From Pseudaeromonas sp038247115 (GTDB lineage: Bacteria; Pseudomonadota; Gammaproteobacteria; Enterobacterales; Aeromonadaceae): a stretch of 64,000 bases of DNA. Of the stretch, positions 25,604-33,934 are shown one piece after another. The notes beneath the pieces are model-generated. The model was not told where the DNA came from and did no database searches. It saw only the letters and a list, made by a program, of their open reading frames with translations. The stretch is from contig JBBRVG010000004.1 in the NCBI GenBank assembly GCA_038247115.1, positions 1-64,000 on the forward strand, given 5' to 3'. The translations under genes and the position numbers were made by a program. Position 1 is the stretch's first letter, and each line of letters begins with the position of its first letter.

Positions 25604-27747
25604 CAGTAGTACTTCAACTGTTTCGCCCAGACCGAACCGGCATAGCTCTGCTTGAGGGTATTGAACCAGCGTTTACGCTCTGCCTTGGGGATCTCTTCGC
25701 TGCCGCAGTGGTTATAGCCGCTGCTGGCAAAGCAGTTGATGGCGCGGAACAGGGCATAGCTGCGCTCCTCGGCAGGCGCTTTGGGGTCGGCGATCACCTG
25801 TTGATACAGCGCCAGTCGCCCGTGGGCCGCGCCGGCAAAGCGATCCGGTGCGCCACCCAGCAGGGTCGCTCCCGGCTTGCTGCCCAACGGCGACTCATCC
25901 CAGCCCTGACGATAGAAGAACTCGCCCAGGCAATTGAGCGCCTTGGCTGCCGGCTTGCCGGTTGCGGGGGTACTGGCCAACTGGCTAACCGTCTCGCTCA
26001 AGGCCGGACAGCTGTAACCCTCCTCCTGACTGGCACCCTGATTGAAGATCGTCAGATCGAAGGGCTTTTGAGCCTGAGTCTGAGCCTGGGCCTGAGCCAG
26101 CAGCGCCTGATCCTGCAGGAAATCGGCATAGTGGCCGCGGTTGAGATCCTTGACCAGCAGGGTATAGAGCGCCGTATTGCGCAGCTCGTGACTCAACCCC
26201 CCGTCGGCACTGACCTGGCGCAACAGCGGCGCCGAGGCACTGAACCGCAGCAGCGGATCCCGCAACTCATCCCGGGTCACCAGCGACTGGGCGGCAAATA
26301 GCGCATCCAGCTTATCCGCCCGCTCCAGAGTCATCGCCAGAGCCAACTGCAGCAGTTGCTGTTGCAGGGCATCGGGTTTGGCGGCCAGCAGTTGCTGCCA
26401 ATGCGCCTCCGCCTGGGGCCATTGCTGCTGGGCCTGCAGCGCCATGCCACGCAGCATCTGGCGGCTGAACGCCAGCAGATCCAGTGGCCCTGAGCCTTGA
26501 GGCGCGGCGATCGCCTGCACCACACCAGCATAATCCTTGGCCACATAGTAGCGCTGAGCCAGTTGCAGATACTCCCACTGCGCCGACAGCCCAGCCGCGG
26601 CAAATGCAGCCTGCTGGCCATTCAGCTCCTCGGTGGTCAGGGGTTGCCAGCTCTCTTCCCACTCCGGGTGAAGTCGCAGGCGCTTGAGATCCTGCACCAG
26701 CAAGAACAGCGGCGAGGTCGCTGGGGTCTTGTTGGCCAGTAACTTGAGATCGATCTCGTTCCACAGCGGCAGACCCTCGTCCACCTGGGTGCTCTGCAGC
26801 GCCTGTTGATAGAGGGCGGCCAGCTTGGCCCCGTCGTCCTGCAGCCAATAGACACGGCGATATAATCCCTGGGCCGATGCGGAGTACAACCCCTGCGGAT
26901 AGGCCGCCATGTAGTGATCCAGCGCCTGCCCGGCGGTGACCAACGGCGCCTTGTCCACCTTGCTGGCATCGAAGAAGCCGTACTCATCCAGCGCATTGGC
27001 CTGAGCCTGATTGATAGCGACACGGGCCAGCAGATAGGTGGCGGTCTCTTTCAACCAGGGCTGCGCCTGCTGGCTCAGGGCCGAGAAGCGGCTCTGGGCT
27101 TCGGCAAAATCCCCCAGATAGAAGGCACGAGCCCCGCGCAGATAGTCGCTGAACGGAGTCGCCTCCGCCGTCGCGGGCAAGGCCGTGAAATCAGGCAGGG
27201 TATCGCTCTGACACAGACCGATCAGCGCGACTCGCGCCTCGGCCAGCGGTTGGCTCTGCTCGGCGGGCAGACCACTGGTTTGCAGTGCCCGCAAGAAGGG
27301 CTCCGCCACCTCGGGACGATTCAAGCCGCAGCGTCCCTCCAGCCAGCCGTTGCCCCGCTCATGGGCAGCCGCCAGCGTTGCTGGTTGGACGCCCAGCGTC
27401 TGGGCCAGAGTATCCAGCGCCGGGGCCGCATCGGTGGCAGCTGGTGTCATGGGTTCGGGAGAGAGCAATTCGGAGACCGCAAAGGGCACCGATAACGGGC
27501 GCGATTGCCGGGTCTCGGGATCCTGCCCCTGCAAGAGGGATTGCCCCTGCGCCTGGGTCAGCAGCGCTAGTGTGATGCGGGTGTCATTGTCTGCCGCCAG
27601 AAACGGCAGGCCAGTCAGGCCACACTGCTCGGCGGTGAGTTGCAGGGTCTGTGGTGGTGAGCAATCCACATCGGCGCAGCCCCAACTCGGGCTGCTGGTG
27701 GTCCATAGCGCCAACCCGATCAGGGTGCCTATTGTTGTCTGTTTCAT
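25600..27747 (-). CDS. Large exported helical-repeat (TPR-like) protein
   Basis: 715 residues with a signal peptide (cut near SWG, ~23) and two N-terminal cysteine pairs (CADVDC, EQCGL). From ~195 onward it is Ala/Gln/Leu-rich helical repeats (FYLGDFAEAQSRFSALSQQ, YVAKDYAGVVQAI, WPQAEAHWQQLLAA) resembling TPR/Sel1 scaffolds. A C-terminal Cys-containing region (YSCPALSE, NCLGEFF, NCFASSGYNHCG) suggests disulfides outside the cytoplasm. It is coupled to the DUF3142 gene. I do not recognise a named family; a periplasmic scaffold is the inference. ATG 27747 follows a purine-rich GGGAG. Confidence 0.72.
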   Translation of the reverse strand: MKQTTIGTLIGLALWTTSSPSWGCADVDCSPPQTLQLTAEQCGLTGLPFLAADNDTRITLALLTQAQGQSLLQGQDPETRQSRPLSVPFAVSELLSPEPMTPAATDAAPALDTLAQTLGVQPATLAAAHERGNGWLEGRCGLNRPEVAEPFLRALQTSGLPAEQSQPLAEARVALIGLCQSDTLPDFTALPATAEATPFSDYLRGARAFYLGDFAEAQSRFSALSQQAQPWLKETATYLLARVAINQAQANALDEYGFFDASKVDKAPLVTAGQALDHYMAAYPQGLYSASAQGLYRRVYWLQDDGAKLAALYQQALQSTQVDEGLPLWNEIDLKLLANKTPATSPLFLLVQDLKRLRLHPEWEESWQPLTTEELNGQQAAFAAAGLSAQWEYLQLAQRYYVAKDYAGVVQAIAAPQGSGPLDLLAFSRQMLRGMALQAQQQWPQAEAHWQQLLAAKPDALQQQLLQLALAMTLERADKLDALFAAQSLVTRDELRDPLLRFSASAPLLRQVSADGGLSHELRNTALYTLLVKDLNRGHYADFLQDQALLAQAQAQTQAQKPFDLTIFNQGASQEEGYSCPALSETVSQLASTPATGKPAAKALNCLGEFFYRQGWDESPLGSKPGATLLGGAPDRFAGAAHGRLALYQQVIADPKAPAEERSYALFRAINCFASSGYNHCGSEEIPKAERKRWFNTLKQSYAGSVWAKQLKYYW

Positions 27748-27857
27748 CGGTAACTCCCGAGCCCGTGCTTGTTGTCGTTTGAATCGGCATTGATGGGAGT
27801 CGATTATGCCCGCAGGCAGGGCTTTCAGCCACCGGTGAGCCCAGAAAATCGCATAGC

Positions 27858-28709
27858 TCAGACTGCCGAGAAGGTCACTTGCACATCTTTGGGCGGTGCC
27901 TGATAGGGAGCGCTGCTGACCAGCACCTGAGCGCCAGTGGCGGCATAGGCCTCGGCATTGGCCAGCGACACACCACCCGCGACCGCGACCACAGGACGTT
28001 GCGGATAGCGGTGGCTCATCTGCACCACGGCCGCCACCTCGGCAGGCGGCAGCTTCTCCAGCTGCAACACATCAGCCCCCGCTGCTGCCCAGACTTCCGC
28101 CTCGGCCCCAGAGCTCACCTCCACCACCAACTTGCGCTCCGGGCACTGCTGGCGCAGGCGAGCCACCGTCTGCGCCGCCGTTTCGTGCCCGAGGAACAAG
28201 CGATGTTCGGCAAACAGCAAGAGGGTCTCGGAGAGCCCCAGACGATGAGGCAGAGCGCCGCCGCAGAGAATGGCCTTCATCGCCGCCGCCTTGGTGCCGG
28301 GGAAGTTCTTGCGGGTACAGGCCAACGCAACCTGTGGATTACCGCGCCGGGCGGCGGCCAGCAGATCGGCGGTACCCGTGGCCACGCCGGAGAGAGACTC
28401 CATCAGTGTCTGGGCGGTTTTCCACACCCGATGCAGGGCATCGGCGGGGCCTGCCAGAGTCAGGATCGGCTCCCCGGCCTGCAATCGGGATCCGCTCGGG
28501 CGAACGGCTCCTACGGCACTCAACCCGTTCATTTCGCCAAGTCGCCGCGCCTCTTCGCTGCCGCACAACACCATGGCGTAACGCGCCGAGAACTGCATCT
28601 GGCCGTCCTGTTGCCCCAGATCCAGTACCCAGCTGGTCAGATCGCCATGGGGCACATCGTCACTCAGCAGCTGCTGCAGCCAGTTATCCGCCAATACATA
28701 AGGGTTCAT
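27858..28709 (-). CDS. modD: ModD, quinolinate-phosphoribosyltransferase-like molybdenum-locus protein
   Basis: 283 residues homologous to NadC: LLSDDVPHGDLTSWVL, AGEPILTLAG, TLMESLSGVATGTADL, CTRKNFPGTKAAAMKAILCGGALPHRLGLSETLL, VEVSSGAEAEV, VAVAGGVSLANAEAYAATGA. The K/R residues of the QPRTase site are retained, but the context inside a mod cluster identifies ModD, whose precise role is unresolved in the literature I know. ATG 28709 with GGAG was preferred to the frame start at 28727. It lies 21 bp after modE and is probably co-transcribed. Confidence 0.88.
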   Translation of the reverse strand: MNPYVLADNWLQQLLSDDVPHGDLTSWVLDLGQQDGQMQFSARYAMVLCGSEEARRLGEMNGLSAVGAVRPSGSRLQAGEPILTLAGPADALHRVWKTAQTLMESLSGVATGTADLLAAARRGNPQVALACTRKNFPGTKAAAMKAILCGGALPHRLGLSETLLLFAEHRLFLGHETAAQTVARLRQQCPERKLVVEVSSGAEAEVWAAAGADVLQLEKLPPAEVAAVVQMSHRYPQRPVVAVAGGVSLANAEAYAATGAQVLVSSAPYQAPPKDVQVTFSAV

Positions 28710-28730
28710 GGTCGATCTCCAAAACACGAC

Positions 28731-29549
28731 TCAGGATTGCAGGCAGAGGATCACCGACGAGGCCTTGAAGACGGCGCAGGCCTGCTGCCCGACTTGCAAC
28801 TCCAGCTTGCCAATACTGTCGTGAGTCACCACGGCGCAGACCGTCTTGCCGCTCGGCAGGGTCAGGATCACCTCGGAGTTCACAGGTCCCTCGTGAATTC
28901 GGCTCATCTCGCCCCACAGATGATTGCGAGCCGTGGTCTTTACATGGGTATCGGTCAGCAACAGGATGGAGGAGGATTTGACCATGGCGAACATCTCCAT
29001 GCCCATCGCCAGCCCGAGTGATTCAGCGGATTCCCGGGTGATCACTGCCACCAGCTCATTCTCGGCATCCAGCCGCAGACGCACCTCGAAGTCCACCTGG
29101 CCACTGCGCATACCGACGATCTCGCCCGCGAACTGGTTGCGGGCACTGGTCTTCATCGACATCCGCCGCAGCAGTTGTCGGAATTGCTGAAAATCATTGT
29201 CGGACTCCTCGTGCATGCTGGCAGTGAGCCGATCCAGCGCCGCCTGATACTCGGCTTCCAGCGCCCGATACAGGGCCACCACCTTCTTGCCATACGCCGT
29301 GAGCTGGGTACCACCACCCTGTCGCCCACCGGCGCTGCGCAGCACCAGAGGTTGCTCCGCCAGATTGTTCATGTTGTCGATGGCATCCCAGGCCGCCTTG
29401 TAGGAGAGCGGCACCTTTTTCGCCGCCTGGGAGATGGAGCCGTGAATGGCGATGGCCTCCAGCAAGCGGATGCGGGTATCGCCGAGGAAGGCCCCGAACT
29501 CGGTCTCGACCTCTAATTTGGTGCGCAATATGTGTGTGTTTTGCGTCAT
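28731..29549 (-). CDS. modE: Molybdate-responsive transcriptional regulator
   Basis: 272 residues (E. coli ModE 262). The N-terminal winged HTH (GDTRIRLLEAIAIHGSISQA, AKKVPLSYKAAWDAI) carries the AGGRQGGGTQLT wing. A linker and two Mop/TOBE domains follow (~135-200 and ~205-272: SARNQFAGEIVGMRSGQVDFEV, TARNHLWGEMSRIHEGPVNSEV) that bind molybdate. It represses molybdate transport when Mo is present. A ModE-type box (29551-29578) directly abuts the start codon, suggesting autorepression. Confidence 0.95.
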   Translation of the reverse strand: MTQNTHILRTKLEVETEFGAFLGDTRIRLLEAIAIHGSISQAAKKVPLSYKAAWDAIDNMNNLAEQPLVLRSAGGRQGGGTQLTAYGKKVVALYRALEAEYQAALDRLTASMHEESDNDFQQFRQLLRRMSMKTSARNQFAGEIVGMRSGQVDFEVRLRLDAENELVAVITRESAESLGLAMGMEMFAMVKSSSILLLTDTHVKTTARNHLWGEMSRIHEGPVNSEVILTLPSGKTVCAVVTHDSIGKLELQVGQQACAVFKASSVILCLQS

Positions 29550-29550
29550 T

Positions 29551-29578
29551 GTCGTTATGTCGTCCCTGTTACAACGAA
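29551..29578. promoter_or_regulatory. ModE box at the modE start
   Basis: GTCGTTATG-N10-TACAACGAA. Same architecture (9-10-9) as the boxes at 29694, 31243 and 31473; it follows the CGTTATA-N10-CATAACG layout I recall for E. coli modA. Confidence 0.75.
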
Positions 29579-29693
29579 GCCCGCAACCGGATCCAGAACC
29601 CGGCCAGAACCCGGTTTAGTGGCTAAAAAACCCGTAGCGCTATGGTTGTGATCGACGAACGCAGGCGCGTAGAGTCAATCCGAGCCCAGAAAC

Positions 29694-29721
29694 CACGCTA
29701 TACCCTCTCATGCATAGCGAA
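29694..29721. promoter_or_regulatory. ModE box upstream of the molbindin gene
   Basis: CACGCTATA-N10-CATAGCGAA (core CGCTATA/CATAGCG), 56 bp before the molbindin ATG. Confidence 0.72.
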
Positions 29722-29776
29722 AATCGGGCCAACTCTTGCCCCAACTCTTGCCATGGTTCATCACAAGGAGTTCACC

Positions 29777-30205
29777 ATGAATATCAGCGCACGGAACATC
29801 TTCACCGGCACCATCTCCGCTCTCGTCAACGGTGCCGTCAATGCCGAAGTCGAGCTCACCCTGGACGGCGGCGACAAGATTGTCGCCATCGTCACCGAAT
29901 CCAGCGTCAACAGCCTGGAGCTGGCGGTTGGCAAAACCGCAACTGCTTTGATCAAGGCCCCCTGGGTCATGGTGCTGGCGGGTGAAGCCACCCTGAAATT
30001 CAGTGCCCGTAACCAGTTGGCCGGTACCGTCAAGTTCCTCACCAAGGGCGCAGTCAACACCGAAGTAGGCATCGAACTGCCGGGCGGTAACCTGGTCTAT
30101 TCGGTGATCACCAACGAAGCGGTGCTGGATCTGGGGCTCAAGGAAGGTGTACCCGCCTCCGCGCTGATCAAGGCCAGCCATGTGATCCTGGGTGTCCCGG
30201 TCTAA
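29777..30205 (+). CDS. Di-domain molbindin (ModG/Mop-type molybdate-binding protein)
   Basis: 142 residues made of two Mop/TOBE repeats (1-~70, ~72-142): SARNIFTGTISALVNGAVNAEVEL and SARNQLAGTVKFLTKGAVNTEVGI, each ending ALIKAPWVMV / ALIKASHVIL. The length equals that of Azotobacter ModG from memory. It stores or buffers cytoplasmic molybdate/tungstate. AAGGAG precedes ATG 29777; a longer upstream frame has no support. It is divergent from modE with its own ModE box and terminator. Confidence 0.92.
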   Translation: MNISARNIFTGTISALVNGAVNAEVELTLDGGDKIVAIVTESSVNSLELAVGKTATALIKAPWVMVLAGEATLKFSARNQLAGTVKFLTKGAVNTEVGIELPGGNLVYSVITNEAVLDLGLKEGVPASALIKASHVILGVPV

Positions 30206-30241
30206 ACGCAGCCGCTTGCCTCTGCCCGTTTGAGTGCAAAA

Positions 30242-30277
30242 CCCTCACGCCAGCCCACAGCTGGCGTGAGGGATTTT
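30242..30277 (+). terminator. Terminator after the molbindin gene, possibly bidirectional
   Basis: 13-bp perfect stem CCCTCACGCCAGC/GCTGGCGTGAGGG with a CCACA loop and ATTTT tail. AAAA on the left gives a weaker signal for the convergent modA. A smaller hairpin GCGCCA-TCCC-TGGCGC (30362-30377) lies nearer modA. Confidence 0.88.
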
Positions 30278-30447
30278 CCCGAAATAGCCGATCCTCATGA
30301 TGCGCCATCGACCAGGAAGCGCACGCTGACACGCCGTGAACCCATCCCTGGGGGCTCCACCGCGCCATCCCTGGCGCAGAGGGTCAGATTAGCGCTACCT
30401 AAGTCGCTGTCGCGAGTGATTTGCTATTTGAAACAGCTAGTTAGCAC

Positions 30448-31209
30448 TCAGTGGATATAGCCGTATTGCGCCATGATCGCCTTGGCCTTGTCGCTCTTCA
30501 GATAGGCGAGCAAGGCGCTGGCAGCCGGATTGTTCGCCCCTTTTTTCAGCAATACAGCGTCCTGATAGATAGGCGCGTAGAAATCCAGCGGCACCTCCCA
30601 GGCCGAGCCTTTGCTTACCTTGCCGCCCTTGAAGACCTGAGACAGCGCGACAAAGCCCAGCTCGGCACTGCCGGAGTCGACAAACATCTTGGTTTGGGCA
30701 ATGTTCTCGCCCTGCACCAGCTTGGGTTGCAATGCCGCCGTCAGACCCAGCTTGGCCAGCGTCTCCATGGCCGCCTGGCCGTAGGGCGCGGTCTTCGGAT
30801 TGGCGATGGCCAGATGTTTAAAGCTGGCCGCCTTCAGTACAGCGCCCTGGCTGTCGACTAGTGCCGGATCGGTTGACCACAGCACCAGCTTGCCGCGGGC
30901 ATAGGTGAATTGGGAATCGGTGACCGCCAGCTGCGCCTGGACCAGCTTCTTTGGTGTCGCACTATCGGCACTCACCATCACCTCGAAAGGCGCGCCATTC
31001 TGGATCTGGGTAAACATCTTGCCGGTGGCTCCGGCGGTGAGCACTGTGGTGTGCCCAGTTTCCTTGGTGAATTCGGCGCTGATCTCCTGCAGCGGCGCCA
31101 GGAAGTTGGCCGCCACGGCGACGACTACCTCATCGGCCCGGGCAGCAGAAACCTGACCCAGCGTCAGGGCAAAGAGTACAAACGTGAACAGATGTGAGGG
31201 TTGTTTCAT
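30448..31209 (-). CDS. modA: Molybdate ABC transporter periplasmic binding protein
   Basis: 253 residues with a signal peptide (cut after ARA, ~25). Mature motifs are VVVAVAANFLAPLQEI, TVLTAGATGKMFTQIQNGAPFEV, VSADS, ANPKTAPYGQAAMETL and AELGFVALSQV, covering the oxyanion ligands of ModA. It delivers molybdate/tungstate to ModBC. It is transcribed divergently from modBC rather than preceding them, with two ModE boxes in the 445-bp gap between. Confidence 0.95.
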   Translation of the reverse strand: MKQPSHLFTFVLFALTLGQVSAARADEVVVAVAANFLAPLQEISAEFTKETGHTTVLTAGATGKMFTQIQNGAPFEVMVSADSATPKKLVQAQLAVTDSQFTYARGKLVLWSTDPALVDSQGAVLKAASFKHLAIANPKTAPYGQAAMETLAKLGLTAALQPKLVQGENIAQTKMFVDSGSAELGFVALSQVFKGGKVSKGSAWEVPLDFYAPIYQDAVLLKKGANNPAASALLAYLKSDKAKAIMAQYGYIH

Positions 31210-31242
31210 CAGAAAGTTCCTTTTTGTCTTGTTTTCATCATT

Positions 31243-31270
31243 GTCGCTATGTTCATGTCACCATAACGAC
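31243..31270. promoter_or_regulatory. ModE box upstream of modA
   Basis: GTCGCTATG-N10-CATAACGAC, arms matching at 8 of 9 positions; 34 bp upstream of the modA start. Confidence 0.85.
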
Positions 31271-31472
31271 AGAATGCCATGATCATCACGAGCAAATTCC
31301 GGGAGAGAAGCCGGAGTAAGTCGCACCCCAAGCCAGGCCCCAGCCATAAACGTGGTAAAACAGCAGCCTACAGGGCATAAATCGCCATCTCGTTGCCGAA
31401 AACTCATCTCGGCGGGATGCGAGGTGGCGACCGGGCCCGAAGCAGAATTGCAAAATAAAGGCCAACCGAACC

Positions 31473-31500
31473 CGCGTTAGGTTTTTATCTACATAACGCA
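31473..31500. promoter_or_regulatory. ModE box upstream of modB
   Basis: CGCGTTAGG-N10-CATAACGCA (core CGTTAGG/CATAACG, one mismatch), 155 bp upstream of modB. The remainder of 31210-31654 holds no gene I can support. Confidence 0.68.
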
Positions 31501-31654
31501 TAGTTCCAGGGGAACAGGTTCTGCTTTATCGGATGAGCATCGGGTTCTGGCGCGTATCTTGCTGGACAACTCGCAACGCAGGGCGCGGATCCGGATCGCG
31601 CACTACCGGAATCAGGTGCGGGGATAGCCCCGCGAATAACGCAAGGATGCACGG

Positions 31655-32332
31655 ATGTGGTTAACCGATAGCGACTGGCAAGCCATCTTGCTGACGCTAA
31701 AGCTGGCGAGTGTCGTCACCTTTATTCTGTTGTGGGTCGCGACCCCGCTGGCCTGGTGGCTGGCCCGCACCCGCAGTGGCTGGCGCAAACCCATAGGCGC
31801 CATAGTCGCGCTGCCCCTGGTGCTGCCCCCCTCGGTGCTCGGCTTTTACCTGCTGCTGGCCATGGGCCCCAATGGCCCGATCGCGCCGCTGCTGGCCTGG
31901 TTCGGGGTTGGTCTGCTGCCGTTTTCCTTCAGCGGTCTGGTCATCGCTTCGGTGTTCTACTCCCTGCCCTTCATGGTGCAACCGCTGCAGAGTGCCTTCG
32001 AAGCCATCGGTGACGCCCCGTTCGAGGCCGCCGCGACCCTGCGCGCCTCACCGCTGGATCGCTTCCTGACCATAGCCCTGCCGCTGGCGCTGCCGGGTTT
32101 TGTCAGCGCCAGCATCCTCACCTTCGCCCATACCGTGGGCGAGTTCGGGGTGGTATTGATGATCGGCGGCAACTTGCCCGGTATCACCCGGGTCGCCTCG
32201 GTGCAAATATATGACCATGTCGAAGCCATGGAATATGCCGATGCCCACCGTCTGGCCGCCGTCATGCTGGTGTTCTCGTTTGTCGTCTTGCTGGGCCTGC
32301 ACCTCAGGCGCGGCCCCAAAACCCTGAGGTAA
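31655..32332 (+). CDS. modB: Molybdate ABC transporter permease
   Basis: 225 residues with five to six membrane segments, PPSVLGFYLLLAMGPNGPI, and the coupling EAA loop FEAAATLRASPLDRFLTIALPLALPG, followed by HTVGEFGVVLMIGGNLPG, typical of ModB. It pairs with ModA and ModC. It is followed by modC after 3 bp. ATG 31655 follows AAGGA at about 9 bp. The start of the modBC transcript is probably controlled by the ModE box at 31473. Confidence 0.95.
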   Translation: MWLTDSDWQAILLTLKLASVVTFILLWVATPLAWWLARTRSGWRKPIGAIVALPLVLPPSVLGFYLLLAMGPNGPIAPLLAWFGVGLLPFSFSGLVIASVFYSLPFMVQPLQSAFEAIGDAPFEAAATLRASPLDRFLTIALPLALPGFVSASILTFAHTVGEFGVVLMIGGNLPGITRVASVQIYDHVEAMEYADAHRLAAVMLVFSFVVLLGLHLRRGPKTLR

Positions 32333-32335
32333 ACC

Positions 32336-33412
32336 ATGGCTCATGCCCCCATTCAGGCCCGGTTTCGCAAGGGCTGGCAAGATTTCACCCTGGATGTCGA
32401 TCTGCAGTTGCCGGGCAAGGGCATCACCGCGCTGTTCGGCCACTCCGGATCCGGCAAGACCACACTGCTGCGCTGTTTTGCCGGTCTGGGCTCGCGCCCG
32501 GAGGGGCGCTGCGTGGTCAATGGCGAGGTATGGCAGGACGAGCAGCACTATCGCCCGACCCACCACAGGGACATCGGTTATGTGTTTCAGGATGCCAACC
32601 TGTTCCCCCACCTCACGGTGCGCAACAACCTGCTGTATGGCCAGCGCCGCAGTCGCGGCGCGCCCGCCATCGCCCTGGATCAGGCCATCACCCTGCTGGG
32701 TATCGAACACCTGCTGACCCGCAAACCGGCGGAGCTCTCCGGCGGCGAGAAGCAGCGGGTCGGCATAGCCCGCGCCCTGGCGGTCAGTCCGCAACTACTG
32801 CTGATGGATGAGCCGCTGGCGGCGCTGGATCTGGCGCGCAAACGGGAAATTCTGCCCTATCTGGAGACACTGCACGACGAGCTGCAGATCCCCATCCTCT
32901 ATGTCACCCACTCGCCCGATGAGGTGGCTCGCCTGGCCGACCATCTGGTGGTGATGTCGGCCGGCCGCGCCCTGGCCCAGGGGCCGCTGACCGAGATCCT
33001 ATCCCGGCTCGACCTGCCAATCCGGCTGGGGGAAGAGGCGGGTGTGGTGCTGGAGGGCGAGATCTGCGAACGGGACAGTCAGTGGGGATTGATGCGCATG
33101 GCATTTGCCGGCGGCTCGCTCTGGGCGCGGGATCAGGGCCATGCCATCGGCCATAAGGGCCGGCTGCGGGTGCTGGCGCGGGATGTCAGCCTGTCGCTGC
33201 AGCATCAGGTCGGCACCAGCATCCAGAACCATCTGCCCGGTGTCGTCGATGCCATGCTGACCGATGAACACCCCGGCTTGATGCTGGTGCGCGTCCGGGT
33301 CGGCGCGTCGATTCTTATCGCCCGCCTGACCACCCGCTCCGCCCATGAGCTGGGCATACACCCCGGCCAATCCATCTGGCTGCAAGTTAAATCAGTCGCC
33401 TTGGTGGAATAA
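32336..33412 (+). CDS. modC: Molybdate ABC transporter ATPase
   Basis: 358 residues. Walker A GHSGSGKTT (~35-43), Q-loop YVFQDANLF, signature LSGGEKQRVGIARAL, Walker B LLLMDEPLAALD and switch His in YVTHSPDEV. The C-terminal Mop/TOBE domain (~295-358: GTSIQNHLPGVVDAML...QLKS-like end) senses molybdate. The length agrees with E. coli ModC (352). It ends the mod cluster; the DNA after 33412 changes to AT-rich. Confidence 0.95.
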   Translation: MAHAPIQARFRKGWQDFTLDVDLQLPGKGITALFGHSGSGKTTLLRCFAGLGSRPEGRCVVNGEVWQDEQHYRPTHHRDIGYVFQDANLFPHLTVRNNLLYGQRRSRGAPAIALDQAITLLGIEHLLTRKPAELSGGEKQRVGIARALAVSPQLLLMDEPLAALDLARKREILPYLETLHDELQIPILYVTHSPDEVARLADHLVVMSAGRALAQGPLTEILSRLDLPIRLGEEAGVVLEGEICERDSQWGLMRMAFAGGSLWARDQGHAIGHKGRLRVLARDVSLSLQHQVGTSIQNHLPGVVDAMLTDEHPGLMLVRVRVGASILIARLTTRSAHELGIHPGQSIWLQVKSVALVE

Positions 33413-33649
33413 CGCCAGCTATGGAAACTCAAAAGAAATAGCCTCCCGACCAACATTTCTGTATTGAGAACTTGGGTCAGTCAGAGCTGATCTTGTTGCC
33501 TGGATTAGTAAAGCCCCCAATAAAAGCTCCCTATGGAACCTCATTCAACATCAAGCATCGGTATGCATTGGCAAATTTTCTGGCGGTGAATTGGTCTTTT
33601 AGTATTTGAATCGTCATTTATTTTTTAACTGCTGGATGTATCTACAGTT
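33413..33649. other. AT-rich boundary region without a gene
   Basis: Start of the low-GC block between modC and the RHH gene. No open frame of note, no transposase, no direct repeat that I can match to the other end near 38.2-38.8 kb. Confidence 0.5.
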
Positions 33650-33672
33650 CACCACTTTGGTGTAAAGTGGTG
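33650..33672. promoter_or_regulatory. Inverted repeat before the RHH gene, probable operator
   Basis: CACCACTTT-GGTGT-AAAGTGGTG, a perfect 9-bp inverted repeat with 5-bp spacer. It ends at the GAGGG that could serve as ribosome site for the RHH gene. Confidence 0.65.
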
Positions 33673-33688
33673 AGGGAATTTTGCGAGT

Positions 33689-33934
33689 ATGCAAGTTATG
33701 TCTATACAGCGAAAACGGCAGGATACAGGTGCTCATGAGTGCAGCGTTCGCGCATCCATAAGCTTTCCTGAAGAACAGTACTCTGTGCTGGAACAGATCG
33801 CAGCAGAACATCGTGTTTCACTTGCATGGGTGGTACGGGATGCTGTCGATGTGTATTTGAAGGCGCGCTGGCCACTTTTGGAGCAGGGCGAGAACGTGGA
33901 AAAAAAGAAATCTGATGTGAGACAACGTGAATAA
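33689..33934 (+). CDS. Ribbon-helix-helix (CopG-like) regulator
   Basis: 81 residues. The central VRASISFPEEQYSVLEQIA is the beta-strand and helix A of an RHH fold, followed by HRVSLAWVVRDAVDVYL (helix B). The basic N-terminus and charged tail (EKKKSDVRQRE) fit a small DNA binder. Its stop overlaps the frame of the cytosine methyltransferase gene by 8 bp. It probably controls the restriction-modification operon through the inverted repeat at 33650-33672, a role played by C proteins elsewhere (inference). Base composition is AT-rich, unlike the flanks. Confidence 0.75.
   Translation: MQVMSIQRKRQDTGAHECSVRASISFPEEQYSVLEQIAAEHRVSLAWVVRDAVDVYLKARWPLLEQGENVEKKKSDVRQRE

Noticed and set aside
29636..29665. 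Additional ModE-like CGCTATG near 29638
   Set aside because: Single half-site without a partner at N10 spacing.
31286..31501. 71-codon minus-strand frame between modA and modB
   Set aside because: No pattern, sits across ModE boxes; intergenic.
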